Assembly: GCA_036502625.1 (NCBI GenBank)
Contig: DASXYG010000043.1
Location: forward strand, 1 to 43,114
From: DASXYG01 sp036502625
Lineage (GTDB): Bacteria > Actinomycetota > Actinomycetes > Streptosporangiales > Streptosporangiaceae
Direction: 5' to 3'
Length of the DNA stretch: 43,114 bases
Shown here piece by piece: positions 1 through 7,780 of this stretch. How positions within the stretch are numbered: the first letter of the stretch is position 1; each line of letters begins with the position of its first letter. Below the pieces are notes generated by a model. It was given only the letters and a program-made list of their open reading frames with translations, did no database searches and was not told where the DNA came from. The translations under genes were made by a program, and so were the position numbers.

Positions 1-11
1 TCATCGGTCAT
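1..11 (-). CDS. possible 5' end of a divergent gene (partial)
   Basis: An ATG on the minus strand at position 11 reads ATG ACC GAT (Met-Thr-Asp) to the window edge, with a weak AGGAC ribosome-binding site just upstream. The gene would run out of the window and diverge from the two-component system. With only three codons visible nothing can be said of its product, and it may not be a gene at all. Confidence 0.25.
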
Positions 12-164
12 GTCCTGAATGTGCGCCGCCCACCTCGGCGGGAGCTGCGGCGAAGCTGAGCGTCCGCTGACAGCCGGGGCGCGTACGGGCCTCCGCGGGG
101 GTCCGTGAAGGGGTGCGGCGCGGCGTGCACCCGGCCCCGCCTGGGATCCCGCGCGGACGGGCAT

Positions 165-197
165 TCAGGCAACACTCAGGGAACGTCCAGTCAAGCG
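165..197 (+). promoter_or_regulatory. three 11-bp direct repeats upstream of response regulator
   Basis: Three consecutive 11-mers, TCAGGCAACAC, TCAGGGAACGT and CCAGTCAAGCG, share the pattern yCAGnnAAnnn at an exact 11-bp period. Tandem repeats at one helical turn are the usual binding sites of OmpR/PhoB-type winged-helix regulators, so autoregulation by the gene starting at 261 is likely (inference). The remainder of 12-260 shows no convincing coding frame. Confidence 0.55.
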
Positions 198-260
198 GGA
201 GCCCGGCACGGCATGATGAGGCACCGTAGGGCAGGAATCGGCAGGTGAGAAGGGGCGGAC

Positions 261-971
261 ATGGGGCACGCGGGTTCCGGCGGCGCCGAGGCGCGGCTGC
301 TCGTGGTCGACGACGAGCCCACGATCGTCGAACTGCTGTCGTCCAGCCTGCGGTTCGCCGGGTTCGAGGTGACCACGGCGACGACCGGGCGCGAGGCCGT
401 ACGCGTCGCCGAGCGCGACCGGCCCGACCTCGTGGTGCTCGACGTCATGCTGCCCGACATGGACGGCTTCTCCGTGGTGCGGCGGCTCCGGTCCGGGTCG
501 CGCCCGCTGCCGGTGCTGTTCCTCACCGCGCGCGACGGCACCGAGGACAAGATCACCGGGCTGACGATCGGCGGCGACGACTACGTCACGAAGCCGTTCA
601 GCCTGGAGGAGGTCATCGCCCGCATCCGCGCCGTGCTACGCCGCACCCGCGGCGACGGCGACGTGTCGGAGGTGCTGAAGGTCGCCGACCTGGAGCTCGA
701 CGAGGTCAGCTACGAGGTGCGGCGCGCCGGCAAGCCCGTGCAGCTCTCCCCCACGGAGTTCAAGCTGCTGCACTACTTCATGATGAACGCGGGCCGGGTG
801 CTGTCGAAGACGCAGATCCTCGACCACGTCTGGTCCTACGACTTCGCCGGCGACACCAACATCGTCGAGTCGTACGTCTCCTACCTCCGGCGCAAGATCG
901 ACAACGTGGAACCGCGGCTGATCCACACGCTGCGCGGCATCGGCTACGTCCTCCGCGCGCCGCGGGCCTGA
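261..971 (+). CDS. OmpR/PhoB-family response regulator
   Basis: A 236-aa DNA-binding response regulator. The receiver domain (about residues 12-125) shows the acidic pair D17/D18, the phosphoacceptor D61 in LVVLDVMLPDMDG, the switch threonine in LFLTAR and the lysine in VTKPF. A C-terminal winged helix (about 140-233) carries the family signature ELSPTEFKLLHYF-like segment and the VESYVSYLRRKID recognition region. It is most like the TrcR/PrrA/MprA branch of actinobacterial regulators, but the sensed signal is unknown. The ATG at 261 is preceded by a GAGAAGGGG-type ribosome-binding site. The cognate kinase starts 11 nt after the stop, so the two form an operon. An array of 11-bp direct repeats upstream suggests autoregulation. 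Confidence 0.95.
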   Translation: MGHAGSGGAEARLLVVDDEPTIVELLSSSLRFAGFEVTTATTGREAVRVAERDRPDLVVLDVMLPDMDGFSVVRRLRSGSRPLPVLFLTARDGTEDKITGLTIGGDDYVTKPFSLEEVIARIRAVLRRTRGDGDVSEVLKVADLELDEVSYEVRRAGKPVQLSPTEFKLLHYFMMNAGRVLSKTQILDHVWSYDFAGDTNIVESYVSYLRRKIDNVEPRLIHTLRGIGYVLRAPRA

Positions 972-982
972 TCGGGGGCGTG

Positions 983-2425
983 ATGGGTGCGCTGCGCCGC
1001 GGCTGGGCCCGGACACCGCTGTGGGCGCGGCTGGTCGCCGGCGCGCTGCTGCTGTCCGCGGTCGCCCTCGGCGTCACCGGCGCGGTCGGCGCGGGCCTGC
1101 TGCGCGGCTACCTGATCGGGCAGGTCGACTACCAGCTCCGCGAGAGCGCCACGCACATACCCCGGCAGGCCGTGCTGTCCGGCGAGGCGCGCCCCGGCTC
1201 GTACTACATGGGCCTGGCGGACAACACCGGGAAGCTGGAGCAGACGCTGGTGTCGCCGTTCCGCGGCGCGCCGGCGATCAGCGCGCCCGACATCGTGCAC
1301 GCCCCGAGCGGCCCGTTCACCGCGCCGCTGGCCGGGCAGTACGGCGAGCGGTGGCGGATGTACGTCAAGCCGTACAGCATCGGCGACGGCACGAAGGTGT
1401 ACGTCGTGGTGGCCAGCGACCTGGCCGACGTCGACAACACGGTCGGCCGGCTGATGCGCATCGACCTGGCCGCGGGCGTGGTGGTGCTGGCCGCGCTCGC
1501 CGTGGCCGGCTACGCCATGGTGCGGGTCAGCCTGCGGCCGCTGCGCGGCATCGAGCGCACCGCCGCGGCCATCGCCGCGGGCGACCTGTCGCAGCGGGTG
1601 CCCGAGGAGCCGCCCGGCACCGAGGTGGGCCGGCTGAGCCGGTCGCTGAACGGCATGCTCACGCAGATCGAGGGGGCGTTCCGCGCGCGGGAGCGCTCGG
1701 AGTCGGCGGCGCGCGACTCCGAGCGCCGGATGCGCACGTTCGTCGCCGACGCCGGCCACGAGCTGCGCACCCCGCTGACGTCCATCCGCGGGTTCGCCGA
1801 GCTGCACCGGCAGCGCGGCGACGCCGCCACGCCCGCCGAGACCGACGAGCTGATCGGCCGCATCGAGGGCTCCGCGACCGCGATGGGCCTGCTGGTGGAC
1901 GACCTGCTGCTGCTGGCCAGGCTGGACCAGCAGCGCCCGCTGGAACGCGCCCCGGTGAACCTGGTCGAGCTGGCCGCCGACGTCGTGATCGACGCGCGCG
2001 CACGCGCGCCGGAGCGGGAGATCGAGATCACCGGGATCGGCATCGCCGAGGGCGACCCGGTGGTGGTCACCGGCGACGGGCCGCGGCTGCGGCAGATCCT
2101 GGCCAACCTGGTGAACAACGCGCTGATGCACACGCCGGACGGCACGCCCGTAACGGTCGGGGTCGGGTTCCTCGACCGCGACGGGCCGCGGTCCGCGGTC
2201 ATGCAGGTCGAGGACCTCGGGCCGGGCCTGGAGGCGGAGCAGGCGGCGCGGGTGTTCGAACGGTTCTACCGCGCCGACTCCTCCCGTACGCGCGCGCAGG
2301 GCGGCACCGGCCTCGGCCTGTCGATCGTGGCGTCGCTGGCGGCCGCGCACGGCGGCACCGCCGAGGTGGAGACCGCGCCCGGCCAGGGCGCCACGTTCCG
2401 TGTGCTGATCCCGGCGGACGCCTGA
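983..2425 (+). CDS. sensor histidine kinase (HAMP-HisKA-HATPase)
   Basis: A 480-aa membrane sensor kinase, partner of the regulator directly upstream. It has an N-terminal membrane segment (about residues 15-42), an extracytoplasmic sensor region (about 43-150), a second membrane segment (about 163-185), and a HAMP linker (LRPLRGIERTAAAIAAGDL). The dimerisation domain contains the phosphoacceptor H259 in AGHELRTPLTS. The ATPase domain follows, with the N-box (LANLVNNALMHTP), G1 box (VEDLGPGL), FERFYR and the G2 box GGTGLGLSIV. This is a classical EnvZ/PrrB-type layout. The ATG at 983 was chosen; a GTG three bases upstream is an alternative. The sensor region has no recognisable ligand motif, so the stimulus cannot be inferred. 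Confidence 0.94.
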   Translation: MGALRRGWARTPLWARLVAGALLLSAVALGVTGAVGAGLLRGYLIGQVDYQLRESATHIPRQAVLSGEARPGSYYMGLADNTGKLEQTLVSPFRGAPAISAPDIVHAPSGPFTAPLAGQYGERWRMYVKPYSIGDGTKVYVVVASDLADVDNTVGRLMRIDLAAGVVVLAALAVAGYAMVRVSLRPLRGIERTAAAIAAGDLSQRVPEEPPGTEVGRLSRSLNGMLTQIEGAFRARERSESAARDSERRMRTFVADAGHELRTPLTSIRGFAELHRQRGDAATPAETDELIGRIEGSATAMGLLVDDLLLLARLDQQRPLERAPVNLVELAADVVIDARARAPEREIEITGIGIAEGDPVVVTGDGPRLRQILANLVNNALMHTPDGTPVTVGVGFLDRDGPRSAVMQVEDLGPGLEAEQAARVFERFYRADSSRTRAQGGTGLGLSIVASLAAAHGGTAEVETAPGQGATFRVLIPADA

Positions 2426-2429
2426 GCGG

Positions 2430-3284
2430 CTACGCGTTCCGCAGGGCCGCCGCGTTGCGCGCGCACCAGTCGGCGAACGTACGGGGCCGGCGGCCGGTGA
2501 TCCGCAGCACGGTGTCGGTACGCAGCCCCGTGGTGTCCGCGCGCATGGCGGCGGCGGCCTCCACGACGGCGTCGGCTAGCGCCTTCGGCGCGCCGTCCGG
2601 GTAGCGGGACGCGACGATCTCCTCGGGCGTGACCGCCTCGCGGACCTCGATCTCGCGGCCGATGGTGGCGGCGATGATCCGCACCTCGTCGGCGGCGGTG
2701 AGCGTCTCGTCGCCGGTCAGCGTGTAGACCTGGCCGTCGTGGCCGTCCTCGGTCAGGACGACGGCGGCCACGGCGGCGATGTCGGCGGGGTCGATGGGCG
2801 CGAACCGGCCCGGCCCGGTCGCGTCGACGACGATCCCGCGCTCGTGGATGGCCGGCACCCATTCCAGCGCGTTGGTCATGAACCCGCCGGGCCGCAGGAC
2901 CGTGGCCGCGATGCCCGAGGCGTCGAGGAGCCCCTCGCGCTCGCGGTGCCAGCGGCCCATGGGCGGCACCGGGTCGCCCGCGGCCCACATGGACGACAGC
3001 AGCACGATGTGGCGCACCCCGGCGGCCCGCGCGGCGGCGATGGCGTTGGCGGCCTGCCCGGTGCCGATGCCCTGGGTGAGCAGGAAGAGCCGGTCGGCGC
3101 CGGCGAACGCGGGGGTGAGCGTCGCCGGGTCGTCCAGGTCGCCGCGCACGCGCTCGGCGCTGGCGGGCAGCCCGGACGCGCGCGCCGGGTCGCGGACGAG
3201 GACGCGCGCCTTCGCGTTCGCCGCGTCGAGCCGCGCGACCAGCTCGCGGCCGATCCTGCCGGTGGCGCCGGTGACCAGTATCAT
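2430..3284 (-). CDS. NmrA-like NAD(P)-binding oxidoreductase
   Basis: A 284-aa atypical short-chain dehydrogenase of the NmrA/QOR2 type. The Rossmann motif TGATGRIGRELV sits at the extreme N-terminus (MILVTGATG), followed by LVRDPARA, typical of NADP(H) recognition. The region around LRPGGFMTNALEW is characteristic of quinone- or redox-sensing NmrA proteins. It lacks the YxxxK pair of classical SDRs, as usual for the family. The ATG at 3284 was chosen because CAGGAG lies 7 nt upstream and the Rossmann motif begins immediately; a longer reading to 3356 would run through the operator. It is divergent from the MarR gene at 3380 and is probably its target. Such pairs often respond to quinones or electrophiles (inference). 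The substrate is unknown. Confidence 0.88.
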   Translation of the reverse strand: MILVTGATGRIGRELVARLDAANAKARVLVRDPARASGLPASAERVRGDLDDPATLTPAFAGADRLFLLTQGIGTGQAANAIAAARAAGVRHIVLLSSMWAAGDPVPPMGRWHREREGLLDASGIAATVLRPGGFMTNALEWVPAIHERGIVVDATGPGRFAPIDPADIAAVAAVVLTEDGHDGQVYTLTGDETLTAADEVRIIAATIGREIEVREAVTPEEIVASRYPDGAPKALADAVVEAAAAMRADTTGLRTDTVLRITGRRPRTFADWCARNAAALRNA

Positions 3285-3301
3285 GAGCACTCCTGGTTGT
3301 T

Positions 3302-3355
3302 TGCCGTCTAACGATCGGTACGGGGAAACGTTAGCCGGTAAATGATTAGCCGTCA
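3302..3355. promoter_or_regulatory. MarR operator region with TTAGnCGG repeats
   Basis: The divergent gap contains CTAACG (3308-3313) and its inverse CGTTAG (3329-3334). It also carries direct repeats TTAGCCGGT (3331-3339) and TTAGCCGTC (3346-3354), plus an inverted copy TGCCGTCTAA (3302-3311). Three copies of one 8-9 bp half-site between a MarR gene and its neighbour are what an autoregulated MarR operator looks like. Binding by the 3380 product is inferred. Confidence 0.55.
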
Positions 3356-3379
3356 ATCGACCCGTGGACGGAGGCGGCG

Positions 3380-3799
3380 GTGCCCGAACTGCTCGACCTG
3401 CACAGCAAGACGACCAAGGCGCTCCGTGCCCTGGTCGAGATCGCCATGCGCCGCCACGGCCTGCACCAGGGGCAGGACCGCCTGCTGGCCGCGCTGTGGG
3501 AGCGTGACGGGGGCACGCCGGGCGAGATCGCCGCGGCGCTGCACGTCACCACCCCCACCGTCGTCAAGATGGCCACCCGGATGACCGCCACGGGGCTGCT
3601 CACCCGCCGCCGCGACGACCGCGACAGCCGGCTCGTACGGCTCTGGCTCACCGACGCCGGCCGCGCCCTCCAGGAGCCGGTCGAGGCGGAGCGGCGCGAC
3701 CTGGAGGCCAAGATCACCGCCGGGCTCACGGAGGCCGAGCGGCGCCAGTTGCTCGCCGCGCTGACCAAGATCCACGAGTCGGCGACCGGCCTGCTGTGA
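3380..3799 (+). CDS. MarR-family transcriptional regulator
   Basis: A 139-aa winged-helix regulator. The recognition region GEIAAALHVTTPTVVKMATRM is followed by the wing RRRDDRDSRLVRLWLTDAGR, which contains the MarR DxRxxxxxLT hallmark. The GTG at 3380 has GGAGG 5 nt upstream (3370-3374). It is divergent from the NmrA-like oxidoreductase, with TTAG half-sites between them, so it most likely represses that gene and itself. The ligand is unknown. There is no cysteine in the DNA-binding region, so thiol sensing of the OhrR type is not indicated. Confidence 0.92.
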   Translation: MPELLDLHSKTTKALRALVEIAMRRHGLHQGQDRLLAALWERDGGTPGEIAAALHVTTPTVVKMATRMTATGLLTRRRDDRDSRLVRLWLTDAGRALQEPVEAERRDLEAKITAGLTEAERRQLLAALTKIHESATGLL

Positions 3800-3806
3800 C
3801 GCGGGC

Positions 3807-4658
3807 CTAGCCGAGCGCACGCAGCCGCGGCAGCAGCGCGGCGAGCTCCTCCACGCCCTGAGCCCCGTCGTACGGCATGAAGACCAGGTCGCGGAAGCCC
3901 GCGGCCAGGTAGCGCTCGACCGCGCGCAGCGTGGCGTCCGCGCCGGACGGGGCACGGAACTGCACGGCGCGGCCGATCTCCGCCGGGTCGCGCCCGATCT
4001 CCGCGCAGTGCGCGTCCAGCACGGCGGACAACCGGACCAGCTCGTCCACGTCGTCCGGGCGCATGCTCGCGTTCAGCCAGACGTCGGCGTGCTCGGCGAC
4101 GACCCGCAGGCCATAACGCTCACCGCTGCTGCCGATCCACAGCGGCGGGCGCGGGCGCTGCACCGGCTTGGGGTTCGCGACCGCGTGGTCCAGCCGGTAG
4201 TGGGCGCCCTTGTACGTCGCCTCGTCCTCGGTCCACAGGAGCTTCAGCACGTCGCACGCCTCGCGCAGCCGGGCGATGCGGTCGCGCGCCGGGGGCAGCG
4301 CCAGGCCCGCCATGGTGTCCGCGTACGGGTCGCCGCCCGCGCCGATGCCCATGGTCAGCCGGCCGCCGCTGAGGTGGTCGACGGTGACGGCCATCTTCGC
4401 GAGCAGCACGGGGTGGCGGTAGTGGGCGCCGGTGACCAGCGTGCCGATCCGTACGCGGCGGGTCTCGCGCGCGACGGCGGCGAGCAGCGTCCACGCCTCG
4501 AAGATGTCGCCCGTACGGTCGCGGCCCATGGCGGCGAGGTGGTCGAAGGCCCAGCAGGAGTCGAAGCCGGCGTCGTCGGCGGTGGTCCACAGGCGCAGGA
4601 GCGCGGCCATGTCCTGGTTCTGCTGCGACGCCTTGATGCCGAAAGTGGGGGTGTCCAT
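3807..4658 (-). CDS. LLM-class F420-dependent oxidoreductase
   Basis: A 283-aa luciferase-like (TIM-barrel) flavin or F420 oxidoreductase. It begins FGIKASQQNQD, continues with CWAFDHL and RVRIGTLVTGAHYRHPVLLAKMAVTVDHLSGGRL, and has the family's GIGAGG segment and the PPLWIGSSGE strand. These match the F420-dependent subgroup related to F420-dependent glucose-6-phosphate dehydrogenase and mycobacterial LLM enzymes rather than the FMN monooxygenases. The substrate cannot be predicted. The start at 4658 lacks a clear ribosome-binding site. It is divergent from a MarR gene whose palindromic operator lies in the 60-nt gap, so its expression is probably derepressed by that regulator's ligand. Confidence 0.9.
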   Translation of the reverse strand: MDTPTFGIKASQQNQDMAALLRLWTTADDAGFDSCWAFDHLAAMGRDRTGDIFEAWTLLAAVARETRRVRIGTLVTGAHYRHPVLLAKMAVTVDHLSGGRLTMGIGAGGDPYADTMAGLALPPARDRIARLREACDVLKLLWTEDEATYKGAHYRLDHAVANPKPVQRPRPPLWIGSSGERYGLRVVAEHADVWLNASMRPDDVDELVRLSAVLDAHCAEIGRDPAEIGRAVQFRAPSGADATLRAVERYLAAGFRDLVFMPYDGAQGVEELAALLPRLRALG

Positions 4659-4674
4659 GAACGTCAGTATGCCA

Positions 4675-4697
4675 GATCGTCAGCGATACTGACGATC
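4675..4697. promoter_or_regulatory. palindromic MarR operator
   Basis: A perfect inverted repeat, GATCGTCAG and CTGACGATC, with a 5-nt spacer (CGATA), lies in the divergent gap. An additional CGTCAGTAT copy sits at 4662-4670. It lies immediately upstream of the -10-like TACGAT at 4707-4712, so occupancy would block the MarR promoter. Confidence 0.7.
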
Positions 4698-4706
4698 AGT
4701 CGGCGA

Positions 4707-4712
4707 TACGAT
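4707..4712 (+). promoter_or_regulatory. -10 element of a leaderless MarR transcript
   Basis: TACGAT (TAnnnT) ends 6 nt before the ATG at 4719, and no ribosome-binding site is present. Transcription would begin at or within a base or two of the start codon. No good -35 is visible because the palindrome occupies that position. Confidence 0.45.
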
Positions 4713-4718
4713 TGCGGC

Positions 4719-5159
4719 ATGGAGAGGCAAGCGGCGGACGACGGCGCCGAGCCGCGGCTCGGCTACCTGCTCAAGCACGCCTACCTCGCGTACGGCGAGA
4801 TGTCCCGTACGGCGCTGGAACCGCACGGCGTCGACGGGCGCGACCTCGCCGTGCTCGCGCTCATCGGCCGCCACGACCCGATGTCCCAGCGGGACCTGGC
4901 GAACCTGCTCAGCGTCGACCGCACGACGATGGTCGGCCTGGTCGACGGCCTGGAGCGCCGGTCGCTCGTGACCCGCCGCCCGGCACCGGACGACCGGCGC
5001 AAGAACATCGTGGAACTGACCGCATCCGGCCGCCGCACCCTCAAGTCCGCGGGCAAGGCCGCCGACGAGGTCGAGCGGCGCTTCCTCAGCGCGCTGACCG
5101 CGGCCGACGCGCGGCGGTTCCGCGCGGCGCTGCACGCGCTCACCCGCAACCCCGGCTAG
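4719..5159 (+). CDS. MarR-family transcriptional regulator
   Basis: A 146-aa MarR protein. Helices precede the winged helix SQRDLANLLSVDRTTMVGLVDGLE, and the wing RRPAPDDRRKNIVELTASGR contains the conserved DxR arginine. The ATG at 4719 is taken because the palindromic operator and a TACGAT -10 lie just upstream; longer in-frame readings would run antisense through the LLM gene. It is divergent from the F420-type oxidoreductase and is the obvious regulator of it. The effector is unknown. Confidence 0.92.
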   Translation: MERQAADDGAEPRLGYLLKHAYLAYGEMSRTALEPHGVDGRDLAVLALIGRHDPMSQRDLANLLSVDRTTMVGLVDGLERRSLVTRRPAPDDRRKNIVELTASGRRTLKSAGKAADEVERRFLSALTAADARRFRAALHALTRNPG

Positions 5160-5231
5160 AGGCTCCGCCGGGCGGGCACGGGGCGTGACCGCCGGATCGT
5201 GTCGTACCCCTGTGACAGGCTTCGTGCATCA

Positions 5232-5282
5232 TTGACGAAACACGCGATGTATCTTAACTTTCGACACACACGATACATCGCG
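5232..5282 (+). promoter_or_regulatory. ABC-exporter promoter straddled by an inverted repeat
   Basis: TTGACG (5232-5237), a 17-bp spacer and TAACTT (5255-5260) form a near-consensus housekeeping promoter. A perfect 11-bp inverted repeat, CGCGATGTATC (5243-5253) and GATACATCGCG (5272-5282), has one arm in the spacer and one just beyond the expected start of transcription. Each arm is itself nearly palindromic (GATGTATC / GATACATC). The arrangement is that of a strong repressor site, of the TetR or PadR kind. No TetR or PadR gene lies in the window, so the repressor is either one of the nearby MarR proteins or encoded elsewhere. Confidence 0.7.
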
Positions 5283-5312
5283 ACTTCGCTCGTTCCGCGA
5301 GGGGTGGAACCT

Positions 5313-6344
5313 ATGGCTGAACACGCGACGCGCGGCGATCCGATGATCACCGCGCGCGGCCTGAGACGTACGTTCAGGTCCAGGAAGAAGACCGTCGAGG
5401 CGGTGCGCGGGGTCGACCTCACGGTGGGGGCCGGCGAGATCGTCGGGTTCCTCGGGCCCAACGGCGCGGGCAAGACCACCACGCTGCGCATGCTCACCAC
5501 GCTGCTCAAGCCCACGGCGGGCGAGGCCACGATCGCCGGCCACGACCTCCTGGCCGACCCCGGCGCCGTGCGCCGCCGCATCGGCTACGTCGCCCAGGCC
5601 GGCGGCACCGACAGCGCGTGCAAGGTCGGCGAGGAGATGGTCCAGCAGGGCCGGCTCTACCGCCTGCCCGCCGACGACGCGGTGCGCCGCGCCGGGCTGC
5701 TGCGCGACCAGCTCGACCTCAAAGGCCTCGACGACCGCCTGGTGAAGACGCTCTCCGGCGGCCAGCGCCGCCGGCTGGACATCGCGATGGGGCTGATCCA
5801 CGAGCCGCCGCTGATCTTCCTCGACGAGCCCACCACCGGCCTCGACCCGCAGTCGCGCGCCAACATGTGGACCCACATCGCCCGCGTGCGCGACGAACTG
5901 AACACCACGGTGTTCCTCACGACCCACTACCTCGAGGAGGCGGACGTCCTGTGCGACCGCATCCTGGTGATCGACGCGGGCATGATCGTCGCCGAGGGCA
6001 CGCCCGACGAACTGAAGCGCCGCGTCTCGGGCGACATCATCACCATCGAGGTCGGCGGCGACCCGGAGCGCGCGCGGCACATCCTCGCCAACGGCGCGGC
6101 GTCCGCCATCGGCATCAGCGATCTGGACATCACCGACCAGACCCTGCGGCTCACCGTGACCGACGGCGACCGCGCGCTGCTGGCGATCATGCGCGCGCTC
6201 GACGGCGCCGACGTGGCGCTGTCCGCCATCCAGTTGCACCGGCCCACGCTCGACGACGTCTTCCTCACGCTGACGGGCCGCTCCCTGCGCGAGGACGACC
6301 AGGCGCCCGCCAAGGCCGCCGAGCCCGCCGAGCAGCCGTCATGA
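5313..6344 (+). CDS. DrrA-family ABC transporter ATP-binding protein
   Basis: A 343-aa ATPase subunit of an ABC-2 type exporter. Walker A is GPNGAGKTTT, the signature motif LSGGQRRRLDIAMGL, Walker B LIFLDEPTTGLD, and the H-loop TTHYLEEA. A C-terminal extension with LHRPTLDDVFLTLTGRSLRED is diagnostic of the DrrA (daunorubicin-resistance) branch. The ATG at 5313 has GCGAGGGG about 7 nt upstream; an upstream in-frame start would place the promoter inside the gene. The permease follows after 28 nt. The substrate is probably an amphipathic drug or secondary metabolite, but this is inferred from family only. The promoter is overlapped by an inverted repeat and so is likely inducible. Confidence 0.94.
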   Translation: MAEHATRGDPMITARGLRRTFRSRKKTVEAVRGVDLTVGAGEIVGFLGPNGAGKTTTLRMLTTLLKPTAGEATIAGHDLLADPGAVRRRIGYVAQAGGTDSACKVGEEMVQQGRLYRLPADDAVRRAGLLRDQLDLKGLDDRLVKTLSGGQRRRLDIAMGLIHEPPLIFLDEPTTGLDPQSRANMWTHIARVRDELNTTVFLTTHYLEEADVLCDRILVIDAGMIVAEGTPDELKRRVSGDIITIEVGGDPERARHILANGAASAIGISDLDITDQTLRLTVTDGDRALLAIMRALDGADVALSAIQLHRPTLDDVFLTLTGRSLREDDQAPAKAAEPAEQPS

Positions 6345-6372
6345 CCGGCCCGAACCGTACGAGGGAACCGCG

Positions 6373-7137
6373 ATGCAGACCCTGACCGACACCTGGCTGA
6401 TCTTCAAGGGCCAGATGACAAAGTCGCTGCGCAACCCCGCCTGGGTGATCATCGGGCTGATGCAGCCGATCCTCTATTTCGCGCTGTTCGGGCCGCTGCT
6501 GCAGAACGTCGTGAAGATGCCCGGCTTCGCCCAGGGCACCACCTGGCAGCAGTTCTTCGTGCCCGCTCTCCTCGTCCAGCTCGCGCTGTTCGGCGCCGCG
6601 TTCGTGGGCTTCGGCATCGTCGCCGAGTGGCGCGAGGGCGTCATCGAGCGCATGCGGGTCACCCCCGCGAGCCGCCTGGCGCTGCTGCTCGGCCGCGTGC
6701 TGCGCGACGTCGTCACGCTGGTGGTGCAGTCGCTGGTGCTGCTCGCCGTCGGCGTGGCGTTCGGGCTGCGCGCCCCGGTCGCGGGCGTGCTGCTGGCGTT
6801 CGTGTTCATCGTGCTGCTGGCGATCGCCATGGCCTCGTTCTCGTACGCCATCGGCCTGGTGCTCAAGAGCGAGGACTCCCTGGCGCCGCTGCTGAACTCG
6901 ATCATGCTGCCGGTGCTGCTGCTGTCCGGCATCCTGCTCCCGATGACGATCGCGCCCACCTGGCTGAACGACCTCTCGAAGATCAACCCGTTCCGCTACG
7001 TCGTGGACGGCATGCGCGAGGCGTTCCTCGGCCACTACGGCACCGCCTCGGTGTGGAGCGGCCTCGCCGTGGCCGTCGCGGTGGCGATCGTCTGCGTCGC
7101 CTGGGGCACCCGCGTGTTCCGCCACGAGAACGCCTAG
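6373..7137 (+). CDS. DrrB-family ABC-2 transporter permease
   Basis: A 254-aa membrane subunit with six hydrophobic segments. The conserved ABC-2 start WLIFKGQMTKSLRNPAWVIIGLMQPILYFALFG, the EWREGVIERMRVTP cytoplasmic loop and the LSGILLPM segment typical of DrrB permeases are all present. The ATG at 6373 has GAGGGA a few bases upstream. It is the partner of the ATPase directly upstream in a two-gene exporter operon. The stop overlaps by 4 nt the stop of the convergent kinase-like gene. The substrate is unknown. Confidence 0.93.
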   Translation: MQTLTDTWLIFKGQMTKSLRNPAWVIIGLMQPILYFALFGPLLQNVVKMPGFAQGTTWQQFFVPALLVQLALFGAAFVGFGIVAEWREGVIERMRVTPASRLALLLGRVLRDVVTLVVQSLVLLAVGVAFGLRAPVAGVLLAFVFIVLLAIAMASFSYAIGLVLKSEDSLAPLLNSIMLPVLLLSGILLPMTIAPTWLNDLSKINPFRYVVDGMREAFLGHYGTASVWSGLAVAVAVAIVCVAWGTRVFRHENA

Positions 7138-7780
7138 CCCGCGGTGCCCGCCTCGTCGCGCAGCGCGCGGTCGAGGCGGGGCGTGACCTCCGCGAGCCAG
7201 CGCCACAGGGCCGCGACGAGGGCGCCGCGGTCGGCCAGGCCGTACGCATCGGCGAACCACCGCAGCCGCGCCGCGATGTCGGGCACCGGGTCGAAGCCGG
7301 CCTCCCGCAGCCGGGCGTCCGGCGCCAGCGGCACGAACGCCCAGGCCGCCGCGGCCAGCTCGGCCAGCGGCTCGACCGGTCCCGCGGCGTCCCAGTCGAT
7401 GAACGCGACCGGCTCGCCGTCCGCGTAGACGGTGTTCCAGGGGCCGAGGTCGCCGTGCGAGACGATCTCCCCGGGGCCGGGCGCGTGCGCGTGGAAGCGG
7501 AAGCCGGTCGCGCGCGGCGCGAACCCGCGCGACGCGTCGTGCAGCCGGCGGATCAGCCGGGCCGCGCCGGTCAGCGCCGCGTCCGTGCGGGCGTACACGG
7601 GCAGCCGCGCGCCGCGGCCCGGCTCCCACTCCGGGTCCGCGGCCACCTCGCCGGGCAGGTAGGTGAGCAGCTCGCGGTCGCCGTCCACGCCGACGACCCG
7701 CGGCGCCCCGGGGAAACCCCTCGACTCCAGGTGCCGCAGGTACGCGTGCGCCCGGCGGGCAGCGCGACGTCATCGGCCAT
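7134..7780 (-). pseudogene. APH-fold phosphotransferase, N-lobe deleted and frameshifted
   Basis: The C-lobe of an aminoglycoside-phosphotransferase-like kinase is intact, with the catalytic loop HGDLGPWNTVY (HGD-x4-N) and the metal-binding FIDWDAAGP. Upstream, the same frame reads AHAYLRHLESRGFPGAPRVVGVDGDRELLTYLPGE and hits a stop at 7770-7772. The expected start, ATG at 7780 (MADDVALPAG, resembling the family's LPGG opening), is in another frame. Relatives as I recall them carry about 25 more residues here, including the N-lobe strands with the nucleotide-binding lysine. The two parts join near 7750, so a deletion that is not a multiple of three best explains the sequence. A 184-aa product from GTG 7688 is possible but would lack the ATP-binding lobe. 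It overlaps the GST gene by 11 nt. Confidence 0.7.
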
